The notes under the pieces are model-generated. The model made no database searches, was not told the DNA's origin, and saw only the letters and a program-made list of their open reading frames with translations. Positions 25,001-37,000 of a stretch of 61,205 nucleotides of DNA are shown here, one piece after another. A program made the position numbers and the translations under genes. Position 1 is the stretch's first letter. Each line of letters starts with the position of its first letter. Source of the DNA: Acanthaster planci (taxonomy: Eukaryota > Echinodermata > Asteroidea > Valvatida > Acanthasteridae); contig NW_019091590.1 of assembly GCF_001949145.1 (NCBI RefSeq), positions 223,389 through 284,593 of the forward strand, in the 5' to 3' direction.

Positions 25001-28000
25001 AGCTTGCCATTTCTAGCAGAGTGTTTTTCATTCCCCCGCCCCTGCCCCCGCCTCCACCCCTGCCCCCGCCCCCGCCCGGTCCATGGGTTGTAAAATACTG
25101 TCATGATAAGAAATTGCCTTCGCCAAAATACCGTAAGACAGTTTATTTTGGTGCGCTTTGGTTCATAGTTGGTCTGTCATGGACGTATTCACATTCACTA
25201 TTATTGAATGCCCTTTATCAAGTTGAAATTACACAGGCCGTCTTGAGATGGAGGATCACTGGAGGAGGGTACTGTTCTGTTACAAAGCAGTAGCCACAGA
25301 GTTTTCCTCGAAAATAAAACTGGTTGACATTTGTCATGTAATTAGATATCAGTTACATTCTTGAACCTAATGCTTTATACCATTCCATTTTGTCTTACAA
25401 TCATAACAGGTGAGCGATTGAAGTAGTGACTTTTGTTGTTCTCTGTCCGTTTCTCCACCCCCGTCTTTTCACCCAAGATTTACACCTGTTCTACTGTTCA
25501 CCTGTTCACCTTTACAAAACACAACCAGTAATAAGTACATACAATTCTAGGACAGCACAAACAGAAGGTTCTTACTCCTCTTTCTTTCTTGAGTGGCTCA
25601 AACTAAAAAAAAGTGAGGTCAGTGTAGTGTTTATTGAGTTTTCATTTGTCCAAAGAAACCACAGATGCCCTCGTTGCAAAAAAGAAAAAAAAATCAGGTG
25701 ATTTTTTTGGTCACCCTAGAAGTTTCTAAGTTATGCAGGCACATTGTGTTAAGAGCCCCTTTGAAGCCAATGATCCGTGATTCCCCTTTGTGGAAAGGTC
25801 AGAAATATCTTTTAATCTCTCAAAAGATCCAGTCAGTTTGGAGGACCACTTGTAAGAGTGCAAATGATTTTTTTTCTTTACAAGGAGGCTGTACTTTTTA
25901 GGCTCATGGCCACAGCTGAGCTGGCTTTGCTTGTTTGTTGATTTGTTGTTTTGTTGTCTTTTTAAAAGCAGATTTTGTTAACAGTGCTGATTCTGTGTGC
26001 AATGTTCTTTGGCATTATGATTAATCAATATGAGGTGTTGAGGATTCCCTGGAGTTGTTTTGCACTGGAGTTTGAACATAATTATGTGCAGTAAATACGG
26101 GTCGGGGGGGGGGTGCGAATGCAGCATTTCTCATTCAGGGTATGAATATTGACTTGGGTAGCAATAGAATCGTTGAACAGTTCCGTAGTTTGTGATGGAT
26201 CCCTGTTGAAATGGAGGTCATGGAGGGTGCTTCCCCTCCCCCCCCCAAAATGTAAAAATAAATGGTGGTAGGAGAAGAGGAAAAGCACGAGAAATGAACA
26301 AAAAGCACCAAGCTGTCTTATTCACAAGTCAGCCACATTGAATTGAAAGCGGGGTTAACTTTTTTTCATTTTGGGAACCTGAGAATAAAATTAGAGCAGC
26401 GAATTCAACTTTATTCCAACTTACTGTCATTTAAGCTGATGAATGATTTAAATTTTATGATTAGTTATATCTAAACGTTTTAAGCCACATTTTGAAAACA
26501 AAAAACCGAAGTGATGCATGGAACACGAAATAGTCTGGCAACACCCCATTGAACAGATTACATTGAATAAGATAGATTCGGGAAACACTCTCAAAAATGA
26601 CTTCCCTGTGGATAAGGCCCATCTGCGCGAAAGTACATCATTATAACAGCTTTGAGAGTTTGCTGCTTGGGAGCCCTTCCCATCCCCTCGTCCCCCTCCC
26701 CAAAGAAGAATCCTTGCCACAGCCATGCCTGTGGAATAATATTGGCCTCCTCTATCGTTCTGCCATTTCCTGTCACGTGCACTGATCTCAAGCCGATATT
26801 GTTGAGGTCGTTAGCAATTGTTCTGTTTCACAATTGATATCCTGGTCCATTTTTATTTGTTGTACCACCCGAAACCTTCCTTGCAGATTCTGTTAAACTT
26901 TCTGAGGAGAAAGTACAACTTTCCTCAAGTAGCCAATGAGAATTTGGTTAAACACGTTTATTAAATCCAGCCATGCCCACATGTCCAGTGGCCGAATTGT
27001 GATGGACAGTTCTTCCTCTCTGGATTTTGGTGTTGTTTTTATACAGTTGGCCGGAATATGCATGTGTAGCGGATTTTTTTCAGCAATTTGTTTCAGTTTG
27101 TGTTTGAGCAAATAGCGCCCTTTGTTTTGATGCAACGCTGAATTCCCATCCTGATTAAAACTGTATCAGTACAAAAATGTTGAGTAATTTCGTTGATTCC
27201 CAAAGTGCAAGATTCTTATCAGTAAAGTTATTTCCATCAAAAGTGGTACCTGGCATCTTGTAGTTCATTTTTGTCAGGCTGGGCCACAAATTCAGGAGTG
27301 AGATTTGTCAGGATTTTTACCTGATTTCAGGATTTTTTAAACAGCCTCTCTTGAAACATGGAAAATTCAGAGTTTACTATTAAGGTGTTTTTACTTGTAG
27401 AAGTTGACATACCGTACAAGAACTAGGTATTTTAAGGCACCCATGACCCCCCTAAACTGCTACGGGCCCTTAAAACTTCTGATAATTACTTTGTGGATAT
27501 TTCATTTTCCTGTAACCTCACCCCTGATCTTTTCATTTTTGATTGAATAGGCCTACGTGATCAATAAGATTTTTAGCCATTATGTATATTTTGTCAATTA
27601 CTGTTTGACTGGGGATCGTCGTGTCTGTGTCAGGCGTCTTTGACGGTGCAATCACAGTTCTGCAGGCATTGGACTGTATTAAACAGTAAGGTTTACTTTA
27701 AACTCTGTAACAACATGGATGTAGGCCCATGCATATCTGGATGACTTCATCTTCAGGCAGTTGAATCACACCGATAGCTTTGGCTGTATGATAACGCATA
27801 TTTGTCTCATTCCTCATAGCCACACACCCCTGTGTGCTGGGGGTGCAGAAATGTTCGAATTAGATACCGGAAGATCCACTAGGGACCTCATTCCTGATGG
27901 ATTATGCACCCGCATGACTACATTGTGAGCAATCTTCCCACCCCCACCGAAAAAAAGTGAGATTAAATCGCTATCGGTACCTGTTTTGAGGTTCAGTGTT

Positions 28001-31000
28001 TTAGGGCACCCCATCCCAAAGTGCTGAATAAAGTGCAGGTTCATTTGTTTGGGGGTATGTAAGGTGCTGAGGGTGAACAGATATAATAGAGAGACCATAA
28101 CCAGTGTGTATTCAAATGCAAATCTACCTGTGAAGCAGTCAGAGTCATGTACTATAAGGACCGGTGCCAGCCAAGCATGAGACCACAGGCACACTCTGGA
28201 GCCATGCCCTTGTGACGTAAGTCTGGTTTCATGACCCACCGATTCCCCCCCCAAAAAATGATTCGGTGCCTTGTGAAACGGGAGTGTGTATTGTTACACC
28301 TATCCTATTGTGATTGCAGGAACAACGGTCTGAAGTTGGCATTCCGTCTTGTGTCAGAACATGTGTGACTCATTGGCCAGCATCCAGCCGTAGCAAAGCA
28401 AAATCAAACCAAACCAGATTACCAAGAACATGCACATAATGTAATTTGGGTGCATACAAATTAGTAATTTGGCCAATTAAAAATATGTTCTGGTTACTCA
28501 TCAAACACCGCCCTAATGAAAGGGGGGGGGGTATTTATATAGTGATTGTTGTTTCAACTCAAAGTGTATTCCGAAACTGTGGGTCACAGTTTTCGAAGAA
28601 GCAGTAAATAAAAGTACATTGGCACCCTGTATGAGGCTTTCAGCACCCCCATTTATTTTAATTCAGTTTTATAAATAGAGGAACAGGAAGTAAAATTTCA
28701 GTTTTGTTTCAAGCAGCCCTCTGCTGGGATCAACATGTCAGCCCCAGCTCTCACTCGTACATGCTGACATTCTAGTTCCAGAATATTTCTTAGATAGTCT
28801 TTCTCTGGTCCCTGTTTCAATAAAAATTGAAGAGCTTTTGTGAAAGCTTTGTGTCCCATTTCATTTCACATTAAAAAGTAAAATTCAATGAATTTGAATA
28901 TGAAAATGAATAAAAATCCATCAAAAATTGCAAAGCCCCAAAAGATATTCCAGTGGCACAAACTGGGGCATGAAACCACAATTCCAGTGAAACCATCTTG
29001 TGAAACCTAGAGCAATACCTGGTAAAAAAATATGAGATAGCTAAAAGTTGATGCCACTTATTCATAAACAGAGACATATCTTTGTGTTTGCTCATCAGAA
29101 ACCAATTACATCGGTCACAGCCATGAGAAGTTGCCGCAATGCTGCTTTTGGCGTGGCTTTTCCCCGGTCCCAGCCAAGTGGGACCATCAGTGACCCTGTG
29201 ACATTTGCTGGTCCCTGCCCATTTTGCCGTATGATGAGTAACAACACCGGATGCTTTTTCCTGGGTGTGTTGTTGCTCTTCAAAATGGCAAGGGTTTTGC
29301 TCTGCCTTTGGTATACAAACCACACCTTGCTTTGTAGCTGATGAGGTCACTCCCTGTTGGGCATTCCACCCCGTAGATAAGTTTGATTCAGAATTTTATC
29401 ACTCTGTAATCATGTTCTATTTGTTGAAAGGGAGAAGAGGGTGTTTCCATAAAATGGCACTCAGTTTGTTTCCCAAAGGAAGTAGGGAACTACAAAACAG
29501 ACCTGTTAACCTGTTCAATACATCATATTTTTTACAGTGTGCCCAACAAATAAAAAAATTGCGTGGCCATATTTGTTCTCATTTATTTCTGTGAAAGTCT
29601 ATCTTAAATGATTTATACCCCCCCCGGCAGATTCAGGAGGACCAAAGGGGTCACCTTCCCCTTTTTTTGGAAGCATTTGTGAAAAAAGCAATTGGGGTGC
29701 TATTTTATTTCCCTCCCAAAAGTGTGTAAAAAGCAGTCTCACCCCTTGTAGAGGCCATAAAAGGTTACATACAAATTCTTAATTAATTCCCCAAGCACAT
29801 TTGGCCCCACCCCAAAAATATTTGGGTCTGGATCCTTGTTCCCTTTCAAATGAGAGACCCACATACATGTAGTGTGTGCCTGGATGCCTTTTATTCACAA
29901 ATACTGTGGCAGTGTGGTTTTGGCCTTTTCTGTTTGCTTTTTTTTAAGCAGACAAAATCAACCAAAGTAACCCCCACAGACACAAAAAAGGGAGGACTTT
30001 TACAAGAACTAGGCCCAGGCAGTTTTTGTTTGTCTGCTTATTTTGTCACTCTCGGAACAATTTTGCTTTAACCCTAGGCAAGGAACAAGAACCAGAGATA
30101 GATAACATAAATTTTTCTTCACTTCAAAATTGAACTGTAATCTGTCATTTTGAAGTTTCCATGGAAGACATTCACACAATTCCCATGAATTAATTAGGTT
30201 TTGTTTCACTTCATAATATCAAATTATTGGCAGTTCAAGCGTATGTTTGCTCAAAAGTCATTTTTTGTAAATGCCACCCATGACTATGAACAAAAAAGTG
30301 TAATATCTTAAGCCTTAAGAACTTTTGAGATGCCATTATTTAGTGGCTGTTGAGTGGAATGCAAGCCAAACAATGGACTATGTCTATGTACCATTCTGCT
30401 TCATGCTCGTACTCTTGTGCACACAAGCAAAGTTACCCTGCAACCTTTGCCAAAACCAAATATCAGGTTGCACCGAAACTCTATTTAAGTATAAAGAAAT
30501 CCTCTGCCAGACAAACACAGAAATGAAAGATGTGTATGTGAAGAGGTAATACCCCCCACAGTTGCACGGTTGCACTCATTTCTTTCCTCGAGATTTACTG
30601 AACTTTGTAAGCATGGGGAAACGTTTCCAATTCCAACGGCAGCCAAGCTTACATAAGAAAAGGTCATGAACGTGACTGGGTCTCATTGAGGGAAGGCATT
30701 ATCCGACACGGGTCACTAGATACCAGGCTGTTAGGCTCCCGCCTAATGTGAGCTGGAAATATTGTTACCACTGGAATAGCATCATTGACTTTCCATAAAT
30801 ATGCTTTCTGCTGGCATTGTAACGATGTAAACAAGCACACCATCATAAGATTTAGGAATTAACTTCTTGAAAAACTTAGATTTTTGGAGCTTTAGTTATG
30901 TTGGAATTCAGGCGTGAAAACATCGGAATGCAGCAAATGAAATAGGGTGAAATATGTACGAATTTCGGAAGTACAGTACAGCAAAGAAATGATTGAGTAC

Positions 31001-34000
31001 CCCTCTAACTAAATGGCCAAATTTCTAAATAACTACCTGGTTTAAGTCATGGACTATTTATGAATTGATTTCTTGAAAAATTTCGATTTTTGAAGCTTTA
31101 GTAATGTTGGATTTCAGACAGGAAAAACGTCGGAATGCAGCAAATTAGATAGGGTGAAATATGTACAAATTTCAGAAGTTAAGTTTAGAGAAGCGAAATG
31201 ACTCAATCCCTCTCAATAAGCCAGTGTGCCTTAGTTTCTTTAGTTTTTTTATGTATGTCATGTGTTCAGAAGTTCATTTTTAGTTGTTACTACTGTAGTG
31301 ATTCCATTCCTTACTGGCACATTTAAATCTGCTTCAATACAAGTTTTACTTAATCAAGTTAAAGACTTTCTTCTTTTTTTTTTCAATTCCAAAAGTTTTC
31401 CTTTGGGTAGTCGTGTTTAAAGCTAGTATTTTGAATCCCACTACACTGTGCGCCATACATCAAGCCAACAATAACTGGATGTGTCAAGGATATTTGTACA
31501 AATCTCGGGCATGGTTTCATTGGTTTGATGTATTCACAAAGCTCAGGTATGCAAACTCAGTCATGGTTAGATATCTTCATCAGGACAATCAAACACAGCC
31601 ATCGAAAGTTATCCAGTGAAGTGGACTTCCATTTATTCAAGTTTCCTTGTAGTCGTAATCTTCTGGAAGCACATGTGCAGGATTTTCAAATAATATTGTA
31701 CATGTGAAAATTTCAGTCACATAGGTGTGCTTTTCTTTCAACCTCATTTCCAGTCTGTGTTTATTGTAGATTTGTTTGGTTTTTTTCCGGCCTCACAGCA
31801 GTGTACAGTATATAAGGTCAGTTTTTTTTGGTGCGCTTGAACAGCTTATGGGGCACTTTGAAGTCTTTTTGTTCCTGCTGGACGATTCCATTAGGCTTGT
31901 CCTGATTTTTAGATGACCTCTGTGAGAGTTGTCCAAAACTACTGGCATTTCTATGCTTTTACCGATTTGTGGATATGGGAGACACACCAGCTTCCGAGAT
32001 ATCAAATCTTAGATACCAGTACATGCACATGTATAACTTTTTTGTTGACTGTCAGCATTCAGAAAGCATGGGACGACAATATCCAATTTCCTTTTTATTC
32101 ACAGGAACTTTGAAAATATGCACAATCTCTTAGTATGGCAGAAAAGGGAGATCATTTTTGACACACCCTGAAATGAATTTTGTATTCACATTTTCACTGG
32201 AATCTCATTTTCTACAAGGAAATAAAATGTAGTACACATCTGGCTTATCTTCAGAGATTTGATGTCGAGGCACTAATTTGTTGAGATATGAGCACGATCA
32301 TTGCTCCTTTATCTCAGTGAGAGTTCATTAAACTCGCTTCATGTTGAAAGGTTCTCAAACAGTTCAGTAGCTCCTGCTATTCTGCACAAACAAAACAGAA
32401 TGCATGAAAATACAGAGCGTCATTGACTACTGTGCAAGGTATTTTGTCCGTGCATGGGACTACGTGACTGAAGTCTCACTGTGTACTATGACTTGTGGGA
32501 AAACATAAATATTGATTTCCCACCATGCACTGATAGTATGCATAATTTGCATATAATTCTAACACTATCATATTTGTATGCCATCTGCTATGGGCCAGCC
32601 AAACAATTGTTTTAAGAACAAAACGCTGCAGAATCAAGGATTTTGAATTATACTATTGAGACAAGAGTTAATTGCTTCTGTAACAGGCACAGAAAGAAGC
32701 CGTTGTTAAGATGTTCAGTTACGCAACCCTCACTGGACCCAAATTTGGAGATTTGGGGGTAAAAAAGCTAGCACAACTTTGTCTATTTGCAGTTTCTAGA
32801 ATGAAAATCTTTGACTGTGACCTTCTGAGATCCTCCCCAATCCATATGGAGGGATATTGTGGGACTTAGTAGGATTGAGGAGGACATCGAGTCGGGGGTA
32901 AAATCTTTATACTAGCAGGGGAGGAAGGGGGAGGGAGATGATCTCACACCAAAATGGTAGATTTCAAGAGTTTGCTCCATTTGTTCCCCATTTTACAGAG
33001 CATCACATTACACTCTAAGTGCTTTTCGTAATACAGGTGAACACCTTAGTGTGTTTGTAATTTGACAGACTTGTGTTCCTTAACCTGACTTTGAAATTGT
33101 GCATGGAAAGAGTCTGCATCATTTGTTCTCTGTATTTCAGTCCTATTGGATACATTTTGGCTTTTGGAAAGGCAAAAATACGCTTAAAATTGGGAAGATT
33201 CTTCCCACCCAGCTTTAGGGGATGACCAAATGACCAATCCTCCCCCCCCTGCCAAAAAGTATCTTGGGGGAATATAATCCTACCCCCCACCCCTGGAGTT
33301 TTAACCCCTGTGTAGTGTCCTATGAATGTCCCTCAAATGATTTTACAAAGAAAGTGTCATTTGTCAGGAGTGAGCTGCAACTTGGAACAAGTTGTGTCGG
33401 AAAAGTTGTTTTCCCTATTTTGTTTCCACACTCCACACGTCCCATGAAGTTCTGTGTATTTTGACCACCTGTTGTTGTTTGATATTTTTCAGGACCATTC
33501 AGGAAGAAGAGAGAAGTCTTGGACATGAAAGGTAGGACCACATCCTTGACAAAGAAAATTTCCCTTTTGAGAGACCAGCAACCATAACTGATCCCCAGCC
33601 CAAGGCAAAAAAATGTCTTCAGAAAACCTTACACTGATGGCAGAAATTCATTGGCTAGAAAGCAAGCTCCTGGAAAATGTTCAGGCCAGAGGTGAAAGTT
33701 GAAAGCTGGGTCGTGAAGCCAAGGCATTGTGGTCAACTGTACAAATGTGCTTTAATAACTGATATTTGACCAGCCGAACTTGCAGAAAACACCATTCCAT
33801 TTTATTCAGTTCCTTTTGAACCTGTTAGGAAATCAGCCATATTTGAACATTTTTCATCTTTTAAAAGGGTGTAAGGCTGTAGGCAGTTTAGCTGTGAGCC
33901 TGTCACAGGCTCATGCATGACTGCCTGTACAGCCACGGCTTTGCCCCAAGAACGGAATAGGATTTACAATGTTCTGCAGCCCGCTTCAGCTTTACTAAAA

Positions 34001-37000
34001 AATAAGTTTGGCTCACTCGAGCATTATCAAAGACAGGAGAGCTTGTGCACAAAAGGCCTGAATGATTTTAGGGTTCAAAAGGGCAATGCGTACACGGATA
34101 TCATGACGTTGTGTTACAGAATTTATGGAGTGGTGACAACGCATCTAAGTTCCAAGAAAAGTGTGAAAAGCTTTGAAATTTAGTAACACTGGAGTTCCAC
34201 ACCAGAGCACGCCATTGCAGTAAATGGGAGCATATAATGCTGTCTTCAACATAGCAAATATTCTGTCATTAACCAAACATTCAAACATTTGTTTGATTAC
34301 TTACATGTACACACCTGCACACCAAGCAATTTTTAAGAAAGAATTCCACACAGACACAACCAATTTTTCCCTACAGTGACCTGTTAGTAATCTGAAAGCA
34401 ATGAAATGTCCCAAAAAGTCAAATTTAGCAGTGAAAACATTGAGGTATTTGCTCAGAAAAACACTTCAAATTTTTCCGACCAGTCTAGGGTTTGTGCACA
34501 GGGTATCAAGTGGCATCTGTATAGACCACTTTTATTTTGCCTACAACTTGTATGGGCTGCGACTGCTTGCAGAAATATCACCTTATGGTAGGCTTTCAAT
34601 TTCACCTCTAACATGTTCAAAATGTACATTCATCTCATTGATTGTTAAACAGGGTTGTATTTTCTTTTAGTAGGTAGGGATATGTGTATTATTATCTGGT
34701 GTTCCGATAGCTGTGTGGGATTTTTAACACTCTGTACATTACTGTTTTACTTTGGTACCAGCGGAATCATCTATAGTTTGAGCAGCCACTTGTAGGAAAA
34801 ACAAGAGTGTAACGTCAAAAGACCAGACCCTATCCCCTCCCTATTCACTTTCTTGTTTGGACTGGAAGCTGTATGTATAGCTGCAGTATAAAACCTCACA
34901 ACCATTGGGAAAACCTTTGCCCCAACAGCTTTCTGTTGTGCAGTCGAGGCGGACAAAAATGACAGGAACAGAGTCGTCAACTGCTCATTTTGCTCTGAGT
35001 CCGTTGCAACAGAAGAAACTCAGCCAAATGGCAGTCATGAAGGCTATAGTCGTTGCAGTCTTTTGGCCAAGTGGCACTCTCGTACTGTGGGCGATTTCTC
35101 AACAATTTCCTGATTAGCAACCACCAGGCCGTAATATCAATTGCAGTATGCATTATTTTTACAGGCTCATTTTTATACGAATTCTGACCAGTGCACAGGC
35201 AACTACAGCTAACGTGTGTAAAATGTGTCCAGAATTTTTTGAACGTTCTGTCAAAAAGCACTTTCAAATATTGAAAAACTAAAATTGTTTGAAACCCAGC
35301 ACCTCTTTCGGTCTTTCCTTCTGCACTGCTCATTTCATGTGTAACTCTGTGGATGGTTTTGATCGATAGCAGTTTCTTTTTCCCCATATTCTCCATCTGT
35401 AGCACAGACAAATGCTTCATGCAACAGTTGAAAAGAGTAGGATAATCTAGGTGCTCCATGTAGGCTACCTTGTTTTTTTTTCAAACCTCATCTTTGTCTT
35501 AGACTTCTGTTTCAAGAGATTGGAGCTCCCCCCCAACCTTTGAGGAGTGTGGCTCAACACAGCCAGGGCTGGATAATTATCAATTCGTGTTCATAGGGCT
35601 TAAGAATTATTCACGGCCTACGAAAAATTTGAGAGCCTACCAAGATACCAGTGTTCTTCTTTCTTCAATTTTGGAAAAACTTCAGACTACATGTAAGATA
35701 TAGCTTTATCTTACAGCTTAGCACCAATGGAAAATGCGAGGCTCTAGAGCCTACACACCAGTGGTTTAAAATTGGTGCTAGTGCCTTTGACTGGATAGGG
35801 CTTTTAAATACACCAAGATGGATGGCTCGTGTCTCCAACATAGCCAGAACTGAAAGTGAAGCTGTACCTTCCGATTGATTTCTTTTTCTCTCAGATGGTA
35901 CTGTTGATATCTGTCCATGTAAGAATGGAGGATCCTGCGTGAGAGAAGCATTGCTGGATGGTACGCAGTGCATTTGCCCGGAGGGTTTCACAGGAATTCT
36001 TTGCCAGGAAGGTAGGCATCTGTTGCAGATGGAGAAATGTGAACCGTCTCTCCCCTTCCCTCAAAAAGAGACCTTGTTGATACCGGATTGAGGAAAGATA
36101 GAGGATTCCCTAAATGCCCTACAAATATGAAAAAAAAAATTTTTTTTCAAGTAAAAAGCATGAACTATGAACAGGTGTACAAGTTTTCCATAGCTTTGAA
36201 GGGCTTGACTATATAATCATAAAAATATCTTGTCATAAACTTTATACCATAGGTCAGAATAGACATGGGTCATGCTGGGGAGCAAGGTGTGTTTCCCCCT
36301 TCTTTAAAAAAAATGAAAAAATGAAAAAGCGGGAAAAAAAGAAGAATGGCTTATTAGAAATGGCTTGCCCAAGATCAGTATTCCAGCCATGAACATGGAA
36401 TAGACATCAGCCGGCATCCAGTTAAAACAACCTCATTAATGCTGTCCCTTTATAACAACCTTCTGAGACCCTACATGTAGTTCATTGAGCATCTTCTCAT
36501 TCAGGTTGGGCTCATGGGTCAACCCTGGGTCAACTGCTGCAGGGCAAGCCACTTTAATTGCTCAGTACACAGAGCAAGGTTCAGTACAAGGAACATCAGC
36601 GTCCAACAAAGGCTGACGTACAACTAGGCTTTCATATACACAAGGCCACCGGATTAGATCGGCCTCTCCCAAGACAACCCAGTTGTGGTCAGTGGTCAGT
36701 GATGGGTGATCAATTCTTGCACCGAACTGTGGAAGAAAATCCAGTCTTAGCCAAGTCAACTGTTGGTTTTAAACCATACTATTGTGGTTCACTTCATTGA
36801 GNNNNNNNNNNNNNNNNNNNNNNNNNNNNNNNNNNNNNNNNNNNNNNNNNNNNNNNNCTTTTTTATAATTTGTGTAGAGTAAAACTTTCATAGTAGCCAG
36901 ATTTGGCTAAAATGTAATCATGAGTGACCCTGGTATGGCTTCTACCCCTCCCATTGCTACTTTTCTTCCCTGCGTGCAGGGTCGTCTCGATCCAGGCCTA

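Larger units (their letters stand above)
17904..33492. other. 15.6-kb intron
   Basis: This is the largest intron of gene A. Open frames up to 159 codons occur (for example 28871-29350 minus and 27814-28254 minus), but none has a recognisable domain or splice context. Within it are SINE- or tRNA-like pieces near 19432 and 24181, a C-rich tract at 25034-25080, a shared repeat at 18050-18140 and 29695-29785, and a tandem duplication at 30853-31210. The remaining sequence shows nothing I can name. Confidence 0.6.

Noticed and set aside
25021-25293. Proline-rich open frame (PPPLPPPPP)
   Set aside because: Produced by a C-rich simple repeat; the downstream part has no domain.
27814-28254. 146-codon minus-strand open frame
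   Set aside because: No domain; likely chance frame in intron.
28871-29350. 159-codon minus-strand open frame in the large intron
   Set aside because: No recognisable domain, no splice support, overlapped by another open frame on the opposite strand, and composition like the surrounding intron.
34977-35459. 160-codon minus-strand open frame
   Set aside because: No domain or motif and no promoter or splice context; lies in an intron of gene A.
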